Positions 10,277 to 22,596 of a DNA stretch of 64,000 nucleotides are shown here, in pieces. Each line of letters begins with the position of its first letter. The stretch's first letter is position 1. Made by a program: the position numbers and the translations under genes. Below the pieces are notes generated by a model that did no database searches, was not told the origin of the DNA, and saw nothing but the letters and a program-made list of their open reading frames with translations. Source of the stretch: Smittia aterrima (lineage: Eukaryota > Arthropoda > Insecta > Diptera > Chironomidae); assembly GCA_033063855.1 (NCBI GenBank), contig CP093829.1, positions 18,383,537 through 18,447,536 on the forward strand, in the 5' to 3' direction.

Positions 10277-12398
10277 TTAAGAAGAAAGAAAAACTGGATG
10301 AATTTCGCCGTCTTTGTTATGGATGTCTCCTTCGTTGACTCTCCATTCGTACCAAACCTTGTCAGGATCGGTCTTTCTCCAGATTTCGATTGTGAATGTT
10401 TCATCCTTTTTAATGTGAAGAGCTTCGTTGATAGGGAGGAAGAATGGATACCAAGACATCATCCCAGGAGTATGAGATGAAGGCAAGATGCTGATTTCAA
10501 TATTCTTGTAGAGCTTTGATGTAAAGTATCCAGCGAATCCGTGAAGAACACAATCCAATTTCGCAGTGAACGGAAGTTTTGAGTAGCGATAGTTGTTGAT
10601 TTCACTCGATAAGTTTGGATGCAAGAACGTTGCGAATTCCTTTGGTTCGTCGATGTGGTAAACGTTTCCCAGAACTAAAAGAATAAAATATTTGTTTAAT
10701 GACTTTGACTTGTACGAGAAACCTTTTAAACTTACAGCAGACCCATCCAACTTCTGTGTGAACGGAATAGTTTTTCCTTTGGACTTTCGAGTCTTCGATC
10801 TTCTGTCTTTTAAGTAAAATGTGAAGTTTCCTAGTCATCTCTGGACGTAAGAAAGAAATTGAGTTGCATGGAATTGAAATGCCATCAGGTTTGAGAAGTC
10901 GTTGTGCTCCATCAAGACATTCCGGACTAAGTTCGTTGTCACCAAATGATCCAAGCAACTCTGAAACGAGGATGTCAGCTTTTTCTTCAAGCTCGACCGT
11001 TCGCATGTCTTGTGAGATTAATGTGATATCCTCGTTTGGCCACAAGACATTGAGGAGTGAAGTAAGAGTGACGATGGCGTTCGGATTCTTCTCAACAATA
11101 AATATTTTCAGTTTTCGTCCTGTGTTCTTGCTTGCTGTTAATGACAATGAAAATTAAATGTTTTGTTCCAAATGAGAAAATGGTCAATTTTAGGTCGAGC
11201 TTAAATGTAATGTGGCAAAGGATTTAGACAAAGAATTTTTAAAAAATATTTACCATTGATCGATGCTCTTACAAGAGGACCTCGTCCTGCTCCCAAAACA
11301 ATTAACACTAAACGCTTTTTTTCAATTTCGCTCTCGGGAACTTTGTCAATGATCGCTGCTTCAATTGCTCGCTGATAATATTTGTACTTCTTCGGATCTG
11401 TCTCGAATTGCTCGTAAGTAAAAGTATCTAAATTATGGTTGAGAGGCTGAAGTGGATATCGTAAGCTATCAGTGTACGCACTGTGGCTTCGATCGATTCG
11501 GTTTTTGTAAAGAAATCTGATGTTTTCTTGATAGTTTGCTACGCGAACATCACTGTCACCGCCTCCAATGTTTTCAATAGCGACATCGCACTTTGTATAT
11601 TGCATGAACCAAACGACAGCATCTTTGTGTTTTACCGAAAGCACTGGATAGTTGTTGGCATTGTTTGTGAAGCAAGCTCTTTGAATCACAAGAAGTCTAA
11701 CTCTTTCTCCAATCCATCGTTTGATCTCTTCGTCGGAAGGCAGATCAGCAGACATGACAAGAGCTAGGTAAACTCTTTCAAGAGCTATTTCATCTCCGAG
11801 AGCTTCGAGGAACTCATTCCAAACTGCCCATTGATCTACGCCTTCATCTTCCTCTTCGTCGCTGTAGTAAGTTGAAGCACTTGTTGACTTGAGATCAATC
11901 ATTTGCAACTCAATGTAAATCTTTTCCTCATAAATTTCATTTAACAGAATTGGTTTCAGTAGATTTGCCAAAGGAACGGCTTGTTCTAAGCTTGTCAGCG
12001 ATACTTTTATGGGTCCTCCTGATTTGATATGCTGAGTGAACTTATATTCCTGAAGAAACTCAAGCTCATATTGTTTTCTTAACTCTTCGTCGTCGACGGC
12101 AATGTTCTTCGGAGTCAAAGATGGAAGAACTTTGTATTGCCAGTCATTCGCATCGAGAATCAAAGGAGATCGAGTGAAGCATTGTTGTTTGATTGCTAGC
12201 GACTCGTCAATGAATTCTCTTTCGAATTCAGAATTCACGGCTTCTGTGATGATTCCTCGATAATTTAGTGAAGTTGAATGTTTAATGGCTTTCTATAAAT
12301 TATTGTTTAACTTTAAATTTCTGAATTTAAATTAATTAACTTACGTCTATATCTGACGAATCCTCTGTAGTCAGCCAAATGCTAAGATCATCAGCCAT
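10277..12398 (-). CDS. PRMT5: Protein arginine methyltransferase 5
   Basis: Four exons on the minus strand: 12345-12398, 11254-12292, 10736-11134, 10277-10674, giving 629 residues (human 637). The N-terminal TIM-barrel region comes first, then the Rossmann fold with the SAM-binding loop LGAGRGPL (Gly352 on). The double-Glu catalytic loop SELLGSFGDNELSPE has Glu423 and Glu432. The Phe needed for symmetric dimethylation is kept in TYEQFETDP. The beta-barrel has LHGFAGYF and ends near VWYEW. The enzyme makes symmetric dimethylarginine on Sm proteins, histones and, in flies, Piwi-family proteins, with its WD-repeat partner MEP50. It lies head to head with Smurf across 399 bp and 205 bp downstream of EpsinR's start. 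Confidence 0.96.
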
Positions 12399-12797
12399 TT
12401 TACAATTTGAATAAGATTTAACTTGAATTAGTAATGTTTTCCCGGCGAATTATTTTTGAGTCACGTTTTGAATGGATTTCGTTGGACAAATTGGATCAAG
12501 CTGATAGAGTTAGTTGCAAGTCCCGCGGATTTACAAAAAAAAAAGGTTTCTGGTTGCACATTTAATAAACAGTTTTTTAAAGCTATTTAAAGTGTTAAAA
12601 TAGTTAGAATTGAAGTGTTGCGTTGTTCTCTAGCTGAAATTATCGCCTTGTCCCGCACAAACTAAAAGTGAACTTGCTCAAAGTGAAATGAAAATTTAGT
12701 GATTCTGAAAGCAAGCAAATTAATAGCGAAAGTGGTTCAAAATGCATCAATCAGCTCCATAATTGTGCAATCGACTGTGCTTAGTGCATTACGAACA
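12399..12797. promoter_or_regulatory. Divergent promoter region PRMT5 / Smurf
   Basis: 399 bp between the two start codons, containing both 5' UTRs. A run of A residues near 12533-12543 and AT-rich sequence are visible; no TATA box or other defined core element is convincing. Inferred from arrangement. Confidence 0.35.
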
Positions 12798-15700
12798 ATG
12801 GATCGCCGCAACGGCTCCAATAAAATCCGAATCACAAGTAACGACAACAACAAATTGCAATCAGAAAGTGTGGAATTATCAGAATTAATTCTTCTTTCTC
12901 TATCTCTCTCTCTAGTTCTTGGAGCTCGAAATCTTGCTCGAAAAGATTTGTTCCGTAAGTTGATATTAAAAATTGTTTTGTTTAGTCTCCGATTGAGGGA
13001 ATCTCGAGTTTTCTTTTCTCATCTTAACTCGTGCAAAATTCGATCCCATTTTCGTCGTCTGGGGCGATTGTTTGTTTGCTTAAATTGTCTCATCACTCGA
13101 GAGAATCTCTTCACCTCGAACTCGAGTGAATCAGACACCACAAAAAAATAATATATAAATCACTGACATTCCTCCGACTGTTAGATTAAAAGCATCGTAG
13201 TGCCATTTTGCACAACATTTCATAATCGACAAAATCACGACGAAACGAATAAATTTCATGCTAAATGATGGAGCAGGAAGTGCACTCAATTGTAAAGACA
13301 GAAAAAATATTTTGTAGAGCGCACGAAGCGAGTAGAAAAGCACAACAGAAATTACCAAATTACTCTCTTCCATCCACTTTTCTGTGTTCCATTTCATTCG
13401 TCTTTCGCATTGGAATGTGTCTCAGTAGAGTTGAGAATGTTTATTTGTGTCCTTCACGTCTGCCGTCTCAATTATCATCGTTGTTCTTACAATGTTGTTG
13501 TCTGCGGCTGTTCTATCTTCTTCGATGACTTGTGTGTACTAATCAGAAATGTGTAATCGCACCCCGCGACCTTATCAATAAACCTTCATCATTTATTTTT
13601 ATTTTACCAACTTCACTTATCTGTCGCGCAAAATTTCTAAAGACACGACGAAGAAACTGTTGTGTAAGAAGATAATGACACTTGTTAATTAATGTTTTCA
13701 TTCTGTTTATTATCAGTTGTTTGCATTGACGGACGAATAAGTAGAGAATGAAGAAATGAATGAAATGATACCTTTTGCAATTCGATACTTTAGGGCTTTT
13801 TAATCGATAATTTGCGATAGTCGAAAAATAAGAGCCTTTCTCATTCTTTATTAATCGAAGCCAAAGGTTAAGAGCGACATTGAGAAAAGTTCCTTGACCA
13901 CAAGATTATCAAGGGAAAAAATCCGATTGTAATTTAATCTTTCTTTTCTTTAGGACTTCCGGATCCATTCGCCAAGATCGTTGTCGATGGCGGTCAAGTG
14001 TTCTCGACTGACATTTGTAAAGCGACTGTAGACCCAAAATGGAACTCTCACTATGATTTATTTCTCTCGCGCGGTGATGGCGTCACTATCTCCGTGTGGA
14101 ATCAGAAGAAAATGCACAAAAACTCAAGCAGTGGGTTCTTAGGATGCGTGAGAATTACAGCGTCAACTGTTCAACGACTGAAGGATACTGGATGTAAGAT
14201 TAAATGATTATCACGTTCAACTAATCTCATGATTCTATTTTTTCTAGATCAAAGACTGGACCTTTGTAAATCATCTCCCGATGATCAAACATTAGTGAAA
14301 GGTCAAATCATTATATCAATGTTGTCTCGCGATGCAATCACGGGAACTGGTAATCCAGGGTTAGCGATTGTTGGACCAGCAGGAGATGTTCGTGGTCCTG
14401 ATGAAGATGAGCCGGTTAGTGAACCGCGAATACCTGAAGGATGGGAAGACAGGCGAACTCCAGATGGACGAGTTTATTATGTTAATCACGTCACAAGGAC
14501 AACGCAATGGTCGCGTCCAACGCAACCAGCAAGTGCTTCGACCACAGCAGCAGTTAAAAACGGACAAAATGGAACAGAAAACAACACACAAACTCCGCCG
14601 GGCCCTTCAAGATCTTCTACGATGAACAATATTGAGCAGAGTCCATCTAATGGAAGCTTGAATATCGAGACAGCTCCTGGAAGTCGAAGACACTCAACAG
14701 AAAATCTAATTGGAACTACAAATGGAGAAATCAGTAATAGCAGCAGCACAAACAGCATCGAGAACAAATTGGCGACTGCTTCGCCAACGAATGCAACAGC
14801 AGTCTCATCGCCACGTAATTCAATTCTTGTGCAAAATGTTCAACTCAATTCTTTAACGACAAATTTAGGCTCGCTAGCCATTGATACCAACACGAATTCA
14901 ATTGAAGCTCATTCGCCGATCGTGCCAGTGACCACATCAACAACTGCGACGACAAATAGTAATAACGCTAGGATTGTAAGTAAATCGACCAATTTATCAC
15001 CAACGCAACAACAACAAGTGCCTCCTAATACCACTGCCCCAATGAACGGAGCTCCTCACAGCGACCGCTCTCCCCCCGCAACGAATTTACAACGTAGTGA
15101 AGACATTTCTGCTCCTGGAACACCGCAAAGACCAGCAGAAGTCATTCAGAATCGAAATGCCGCTGACGGTTAGATAGATTGACCTTGAATATTGTTATTC
15201 ACTAACCATTGATCTATTTATAGCTCAAAGATCTCGTAGATCGTCTCGAAGTCAAGATGAGTCACAGCGGCGTCCAAGACAACGTCAGACACGTCAAATT
15301 CCTGTCATCATTGGTGCTGGGATGAGACCAAATGGAGCAAGGCCTGCTATCGATTTACCTCCTGGTTATGGTAAGAAATACTTTTATCGCGAATTTAATA
15401 ATCTTATCGCATTTACTTTCAGAAATGAGAACGACACAGCAAGGTCAGGTTTACTTCTTCCACATTCCAACTGGCGTTTCAACATGGCACGATCCTCGAA
15501 TACCCCGCGACTTTGATACACAGAATATAACTCCCGAGCAATTAGGAACTTTGCCTAGTGGATGGGAACAACGAAAAACTGCATCAGGACGAGACTACTT
15601 CGTGAACCACAATAATCGCACGACACAATTTACCGACCCCAGACTTAACGGACAAGTCCTGAATGCTCTCAGACGATCAGCAGCTCAAAGTGCGACTTCT

Positions 15701-17337
15701 GGCGGAGCTCAACCACAAGTTTCAAATGGCCCGACTGCAATAATTCGTCCGAACAACGTAATCGAACATCGTTCGAATGTCATCACAAACACAGCTGTGA
15801 CGGGAGCGTTGACATCACCACAGCAAACGACAACCGGGAGCACAATTCCCGATTTACCTGTTGGACTTCTCGAGAGTGAACTGCCAAAGTATCGTCGAGA
15901 TCTTGTGGGAAAACTTCGAGCGTTGCGATCTGAGCTTCAAACCCTTCAACCGCAATCCGGCCACTGTCGACTTGAAGTCTCACGACAGGAGATTTTTGAA
16001 GAGAGCTATCGACTCGTAATGAAAATGCGACCAAAGGACATGAGAAAGTGAGTTTCTATTTGAGTTTCTCACTTGAAAGTTTACTAAAACTTTTAAATTT
16101 TTAGACGACTGATGGTGAAGTTTCGTGGAGAAGAAGGACTTGATTATGGTGGAATCGCTCGTGAGTGGCTTCACTTACTGTCGCGCGAGATGCTCAACCC
16201 TCAATATGGCCTGTTTCAATACTCGCGTGACGATCAGTACACGCTTCAAATCAACCAAGATTCGAGTAAGTTTCACGTGATTATCTTTTGATTGCGTATT
16301 ATAATGAGAAAGTTTCACTCTCTAGGCATCAACCCCGATCATCTTTCTTACTTTCACTTCGTTGGAAGAATTCTGGGCATCGCTGTTTTCCACGGTCATT
16401 GTCTTGATGCTGGTTTCACTCTTCCGTTCTATAAACAATTGCTGAATAAGCCAATTACTTTGTCCGATATCGAAGGCGTGGATCCTGAGCTTCATAGGAG
16501 TTTAACTTGGATGCTGTAAGTTGATCAGCTTTAAAAAAGATCTTAGTTCTACTTTCAATCTTATTTTAGTGAAAATAACATTAGCAATGTCATCGAGTCA
16601 ACGTTTAGTGTCGAGAACAATAGTTTTGGTATTCTTAAAGTACACGAGCTCAAACCGAATGGCCAACAAGTTGCAGTGACTGAAGATAACAAGCGAGAGT
16701 ACGTGAAGCTCTATGTTAATTATCGTTTTATGCGAGGGATTGAGCAACAGTTCTTGGCCCTTCAAAAAGGTGAGAGATTCAATAATTTAATTGAAGGAAA
16801 TATTTTTAATGATTCAACGTTCTAGGCTTTTGTGAGTTGATACCAAATCAGTTGCTGCGTCCATTTGATGAGCGTGAACTTGAGCTGGTGATCTGTGGAA
16901 TAAGCAATATTGATGTAAATGATTGGAAGCAATACACGCGACTCAAACACTGTACACCAGAGACATCGCAAGTCGTTTGGTTCTGGCAGGTGAGAAAAAC
17001 AAAATCAAAAAGTAAATGAGAGTTGAGTTACAATGAACGATTTTCTTTTTAGGTGGTTGAATCGTATTCATCGGAAATGCGTGCTCGTCTACTACAGTTC
17101 GTGACGGGATCATCTCGCGTTCCATTGCAAGGTTTCAAAGCGCTTCAAGGAAATACAGGAGCAGCAACTCCTCGACTTTTTACGATCCACCTGACTGCCG
17201 ATGTTCCCATTCAACATTTGCCGAAGGCGCACACATGCTTCAATAGGATCGATATTCCGGCCTACGATAGCTATCAACTGTTAAATGATAAATTGAGTCA
17301 AGCAGTCGAGGAAACGTGCGGCTTTGCGGTGGAATAG
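12798..17337 (+). CDS. Smurf: SMAD ubiquitination regulatory factor, C2-WW-HECT E3 ligase
   Basis: Eleven exons: 12798-12837, 12916-12954, 13954-14193, 14248-15168, 15224-15370, 15423-16047, 16105-16265, 16326-16515, 16570-16769, 16826-16989, 17053-17337; 1,003 residues. The start MDRRNGSNKIRITILGARN fits vertebrate Smurfs once the first short intron is removed. A C2 domain (LPDPFAKIVVDG) is followed by three WW domains: IPEGWEDRRTPDGRVYYVNH, then YFFHIPTGVSTWHDPRIP (first Trp replaced), then LPSGWEQRKTASGRDYFVNH. The linker after WW1 is long and Ser/Thr/Asn-rich. The HECT domain ends with the catalytic Cys971 in HTCFNRIDIP, 32 residues from the end as in human SMURF1. It ubiquitinates R-Smads and receptors to dampen BMP signalling. 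Confidence 0.96.
12955..13953 (+). other. Smurf intron 2, about 1 kb
   Basis: The only long intron in the gene-dense part of the window. It begins GTAAGT and ends TTCTTTAG. No coding exon or RNA gene is evident; short ORFs on both strands (for example 13131-13397 minus and 13265-13528 plus) lack domains. A long early intron could hold transcriptional enhancers, but this is inference. Confidence 0.6.
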
Positions 17338-17938
17338 TTGGAAGCAGCGACTCGATTTCTCTCACGATTTATCAAAATTATTTTAATTATTTATAGACGA
17401 AATTTCGATGAAGGAAGGCACGAGAGAAACATCAAGCATATTAAATATACATATAAAGCAAATTACTGAAATAATCGACAGAAAACGAAAATCGAAGTAA
17501 CGCGAGTTATCATAAAAGAATCGAGATTTCTGTTCGTTTTTTTAAAGCGCATACACGAGAGTTTTTAGATGAAATTTTTAAAGCAAATTGCAGAAAGTTT
17601 TTCTTTGAAATCTCCAGTTGAATAAAGATAGTTGAATCAAAAGAAAAAAAAATTAATTTAACTTGAAGTTTGCCGCTCGAAACGGAAGGAAAATTGGACA
17701 CCCCTGCGGATTTCGCTGATCTTTGCGTAGAGCAAGAAAATATTTTGTTTTCGTAATTAAATCCAGACGAAATCGAATAGAAAGTTGATTTATTGTGTAA
17801 CGTCTTGTAGAAAGTGCAATGAAGGATTGTCAATGAAAAGAGATTCAACGAGAATCGTGAAATGACGAAAAGTGAAAATTGGGCGGAGTGAAATATTAAG
17901 AAAAATATAATAAATTATTCAATTAATTTTGAGCTCGG
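17338..17938 (+). other. Smurf 3' UTR and IPP upstream region
   Basis: The 601-bp gap holds an AATAAA at 17621-17626, a likely Smurf poly(A) signal about 285 bp after its stop. The rest, up to the IPP start, is AT-rich and should carry the IPP promoter and 5' UTR. No gene is seen. Confidence 0.5.
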
Positions 17939-19840
17939 ATGGCTACCAGTTTAGAGAAGAACCACACAATGCCTCAAATCGTTGACTCCAAGACTACCAA
18001 CAATAATTCCGACGTCCAACTTTTGTCCAGAAACTATTTTTCGACCTTTTTCAACAACCTGAAGACTCTACACAACGACGAGAGATTTTGTGATGTCGAG
18101 CTCGTTACTGGAGGTGAACATAGTTTTGTCATCAAAGCTCACAGGATCGTTCTCTCAAGCAGTTCAAGCTACTTCGAAGCAATGTTTGGAAACGATAGTT
18201 TCAACGAGAACAAAGAGAAAACTGTGAAGCTTCACTCTATCGATGGACAAATCCTAAAGAATCTTATAGATTTTATTTACACTGGGAAAATAGAAATCGA
18301 CCAAGTCAATGTACAGGAATTATTAGCAGCTGCTGATATGCTGCAATTACCCGATGTCGTTGCTGGATGTTCACAGTTTCTTTGTCGCGAACTTCATCCT
18401 TCGAATTCTCTTGGAATTTTGAGATTTGCTGAAGCTCACAATTGTAAAGAGCTGGCAGAGAGTGCGAATGGATTTATCAATGCCCACTTCCCTGAAGTGG
18501 CTGAGCACGACGAGATCCTTGAGATTTCCCAACAAATGCTGTCACGATTGATATCATCAGAGTTAATTAGAGTCGACAGCGAGTATCAAGTATTTTCCGT
18601 CGCTTTGCGTTGGATTAAACACGAAGTCAGCATAAGAAAACGATTTGTGTTTGACATCCTTGCCAACGTTCGACTATCTTTAGTTCCTTTGCGACTCATT
18701 GAAGATGAAATTACGCAATGTCGAGATGTTTCACTTAAGATCGCTCTCAGGTCAATTCTCAAAGATTTGACTTCACGACGTGGAACTTTGGTGCCGATTA
18801 CTTGTAACCCAAGATTGGGTGCAAAGAAATCAATTTATATCATTGGAGGATCGAAGCGAGAGTCAGCGAGTGGATGGACAAATGATTGCATCTTCGAGAG
18901 CGTTATTAAGTATGACATCTTCAGATGTGAATGGGTTGAAGTAGCTTCGATGGAAACGGGGCGAATTCTTCCTGGAGTGACAACATTAAGTTCAAAGATT
19001 TATGTTGTCGGAGGCGAGCGAGGTTCTCAAATATTTGCCAATGGAGAAGTTTATGATCCAATATCTAACTCATGGGAAGCGCTCGAACCAATGAATACTC
19101 CGCGATGCGAATTCGGAATCTGTGCATTGGGCGGAACGATTTGGGCTGTCGGAGGATGGATTGGCGAAGACATTGGAGACTCAATTGAAAGTTACGATCC
19201 TATCAAAATGTGTTGGGAAACAGTTGATAAACTTCCTGAACCGAGATTCAGTATGGGAGTTGTAAGTTCATTACTTTCAGACTTGCAATTCTTTTTCTAA
19301 GGTTTCATTTCGTTTAAGGTTTCATTTGAAGGATTGATTTACATTGTTGGAGGATGTACGCAAGCGTCGAGACATTTGCCTGATCTGATAAGCTATAATC
19401 CTGTGACAAAAGAGTTTGAGCATCTACCGAAAATGCAAAATGCTCGTTGCCAGATGGGAGTTGCAATCTTGGGTCGATACCTCTATGTAGTCGGAGGAAA
19501 TTCGAGTCATCAAGAGGTATTGAGAAGCGTTGAACGATATTCGTTTGATGATGAAACGTGGACGAGCGTTGCACCAATGTCAGTGCCACGAGCGTCTCCA
19601 GCTGTGTCGTCAGTTGACGGATTGCTTTATGTCGCTGGTGGAGATCAAGTAAGGAAAATTGAAATGAAATTCAAATTTAAATTACAAAAACATTTTTTTC
19701 CACAGACGCGTGAAGTAAATTTTTATCGAGCGCAAATCACAATCAGCTCATTTGAATGCTACGATCCGCTGTCTGACACTTGGAAGGAATGTCCAGCTTT
19801 GCCAACCAGTCGCAGTGAAGCTGGCGCCGTCGTGATATAA
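17939..19840 (+). CDS. IPP: BTB-BACK-Kelch protein, IPP/KLHL27 orthologue
   Basis: Three exons: 17939-19261, 19319-19648, 19706-19840; 595 residues (human IPP 584). The BTB domain (about 45-155) contains FCDVELVTGG, KAHRIVLSSSSSYFEAMF and LIDFIYTGKIEI, followed by a BACK domain. Six kelch repeats follow, with Gly-Gly pairs in IYIIGGSK, IYVVGGERG, IWAVGGWIGEDIGDSIE, IYIVGG, LYVVGGNS and LYVAGGDQ. The GGWIGEDIGDSIE repeat is characteristic of IPP. BTB-Kelch proteins usually act as substrate receptors for Cullin-3 ubiquitin ligases; human IPP binds actin. The ligase role here is family inference. An imperfect direct repeat lies at the intron 1 acceptor. Confidence 0.88.
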
Positions 19841-20375
19841 TTCATCATTTGTCACAGAGAAAATGAAATCTCATTTCAGCGAAACCAAAAAAATATTTAT
19901 TTTTGTCGAAAGTCACACAAAGCTTAGATGACTTCATAGTAGAGAAAGTATTTTATTGCACAATCCAATTGAGGGCAGCAAGTGTTGCTTCTTTTTACTC
20001 AGTTCCTTTTACCCTGTTGCATTTAATTTTATCAGAAAGACTCGATCATGAGTTCTCTTCGTTTATCGGTGTTAATCAATATTTGAGAAGTCATCAAAAT
20101 AAATGAAAAATTAAAATAAATTTTTAGAGTTTCATTAGAAATATTTCAGAAACATTTTATTTTGTTATCTTGTGATGAGACGAGCTCACATGTGTCATTT
20201 CAGGTCAGATTCTCGAAAGAATTATCTTTCGAGTGCGCAATTAAAGTCGAAACAGGTTAATCTTGTTACTAACTTGCTCCCTATTTGTGAAGCACTTAAT
20301 CAACCAGTTTTTGATTAAAATGGCTTGAAAAATGAATTGCTGCTTCAGTTTATTTTATACCTTCAATCACTAAAG
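19841..20375 (+). other. IPP 3' UTR and peroxiredoxin upstream region
   Basis: 535 bp without a supported gene. AATAAA-type signals cluster around 20096-20120, suiting the IPP 3' end. Two very short upstream ORFs precede the peroxiredoxin ATG (ATGGCTTGA near 20319 and another from about 20332), if the transcript begins that far upstream. GATA-type TTATCT occurs near 20164 and 20222. Confidence 0.45.
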
Positions 20376-21094
20376 ATGAGACTTAACGAAATTGTGCCCA
20401 ACTTCGAAGCAGTAAGCACGAAGGGAAAGTTCCGTTTTTACGACTTTCTTGGCTCAAATTGGTGCGTTTTATTTTCGCATCCAGCGGATTTCACGCCGGT
20501 AAGCTTAAACTAACGGTTAGTGCTAATTAAAGTTAAGACAGAAAATAATTCAAGGTTTGTTCAACGGAGCTCGGGCGCATCGCGGTTCATCAACATGAAT
20601 TTGCGAAAAGAAACGTCAAAATTTTAGCGCATTCAGTTGATGATCTTGAATCGCATGTCGAATGGGTTAATGATATTCACAACTATTGTCAAGACATCTG
20701 CGGAGATTTTCCTTATCCGATTATCGCTGACCCTAAACGAGAGCTGGCTTTGACATTGGGAATGTTAGCTGAAGGGCGAGAAGTCGACGCAGCAACAGCA
20801 GAAACAGTTCGAGCTTTGTTCATCATCAGCCCTGATAAACGAGTTCGATTGACAATGCATTATCCAGCGTCATGTGGGCGAAACGTCGACGAAATTCTCC
20901 GCTGTATTGACTCACTCCAATTAACAGATCGTGTCAAAGTAATTGCGACGCCAGCTAATTGGATTCCTGGAGAAAAAGTTATGATTCTTCCCGATGCTGA
21001 TCCATCTGAAGTTAAAAGGATTTTCCCGAAAGGTCTCGACGAAGTCAAGATGCCTTCCGGCAAAGTTTATATTCGAACAACAACGGATTATTAA
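20376..21094 (+). CDS. Prx6: 1-Cys peroxiredoxin (Prx6 family)
   Basis: Two exons, 20376-20498 and 20555-21094, giving 220 residues (human PRDX6 224). The intron falls just before Val42-Cys43. The peroxidatic Cys43 lies in the usual setting HPADFTP-VCSTELGR, and the C-terminal domain ends with ANWIPGEKVMILP and GKVYIRTTTDY. The family reduces hydrogen peroxide and lipid hydroperoxides with one conserved Cys per subunit, using glutathione or other thiols, usually in the cytosol. The lipase motif GDSWG of mammalian PRDX6 reads GSNWC here (residues 26-30), so the nucleophilic Ser is absent and calcium-independent phospholipase A2 activity is not expected. It is tail to tail with the isomerase gene (193 bp between stops). 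Confidence 0.93.
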
Positions 21095-21287
21095 TGAAAT
21101 ATTTTGATGTTTTATTGTCAATGTTACTAACGAAAAAAAAATTCATTTCTAAACATGGTTCGAGATTTTTACTCTTGTCCTTGGAACGTAAAAAATATTC
21201 TGTGATGACTTATCCTGATACCGATTTCGTTTGATCTCTCGATTAACGAAAATATTGCAACAAGTTTAATTTCTAAATAATTTCGAT

Positions 21288-22472
21288 CTAGTTAAGTTTA
21301 TGAATCGTTTCGTAATCTTCAAACTTCTTGAGTCGACTAAGGTTGTCCCACCAGAGGTTGAGTCTTCCCGATTTCAAAATCAACTCGAACCATGGCGTCA
21401 AAGGTTCATCCAACGATGCTAGATCTTGCTCAAGGTTCTCACGTTTCAACCACCGAATTTCACTGACTTCAACAGGATTTGGATTAATATCAACATCTTT
21501 CTGGAGAAAGAGGATGTAATCGATTTCGTGTTCTCCCCAAACGCCATCGCCTCGGTCGATGTAATGGATACGAGTCAAATAATGGAAATTTTCTGGCCGC
21601 ACCTGCAATGAAATAAATAAACTAAAGCTGAGCTCACAAGTAATTATGACGAAACGTTAAAATGGACTTCCACGTCAATAAATAAATGTGAAATGTCAAT
21701 AAGCGAAGCTTTGATTAAACAAAAGATGCGCACAAAAGGCACATCGCAGAAACACGTCGTTTGATTATAAACTGGAAATCACGGCTCAGACAAATGAGTT
21801 AACGAAAATTTCCTTCTCTCTAATCGCAAAAAGAAAGCGAAAGTTTTCATTCCACTTCGTCACTGACCTGCGAATTTGGAATGCCTAGCTCAAAGCTGAG
21901 TCTTCGTTGTGCTGCGCGTTTGATTCCAATGGCATTCAACTCATCCCGCTCAGTTTCAATGTCATGGAGCGGATGAGAGCAACAGGCGTTTGTATAGCAG
22001 TTTGGAAATGTGATCTGCGAAGAAGAAGATAGAAATCGTTAAACGAAATTTATGTAAATTTTATGGATATCTCTAGGAAAATGATAATGAGATGACGTTA
22101 CACGCCTTGTGTAATTCCTCACATGTTGGTCAGTAGACCGTTGATTTTTTTCTTTTGGGAAAAACGTCTTACCTTGTGATTCGATCGCTTTTGCAGGAGC
22201 ATGTCGCCTTGTTTATTGAACAGGAAAACGCTGAAGGCTCTGTGTAGTCGAATGTCTACTCCATCGACCTTGTGGCAATCTTTTTTGCTTGCGGAACCAA
22301 CTGCCTTGTCGTTGGAATCGACTAAGATGCAATTTTCTCGGAAAAAGTCGAGCGGAAGTGCATCATCTTCCTTCTTTGCTGAATCCGCTAGAGGATGAGC
22401 GAAACTGAAGCGTGATTTACCCAGCAGATTTATTGCGGGTGAAATTAACTTGTTACCCTTAAATAAAGACAT
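21288..22472 (-). CDS. Idi: Isopentenyl-diphosphate delta-isomerase, type I
   Basis: Three exons on the minus strand: 22173-22472, 21868-22014, 21288-21602; 253 residues. The Nudix-type isomerase core has LHRAFSVFLFNKQGDMLLQK, the catalytic Cys111 in TNACCSHPL, and the catalytic Glu region GVWGEHEIDYILF. It interconverts IPP and DMAPP in the mevalonate route, which in insects supplies juvenile hormone, ubiquinone, dolichol and protein prenylation. About 40 residues precede the core; the start MSLFKGNKLISPAINLLGKSRF is basic and amphipathic, so a mitochondrial or peroxisomal presequence is possible but not proven. The minus-strand AATAAA near 21110 suggests its 3' UTR overlaps the end of the peroxiredoxin transcript. 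Confidence 0.95.
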
Positions 22473-22596
22473 TTTAAGTAGAACTGATACGAAGCTCTTC
22501 GTCGATATGTTTTCACTTTTTGACCCTCTTGAAACTACGATCGTGGATCAAACTGGAGATAAACAAGATTTCGCGGAATTAAAATAATTTTAAACG

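Noticed and set aside
13131..13528. ORFs on both strands in the Smurf long intron
   Set aside because: No domains, no splice partners, low complexity.
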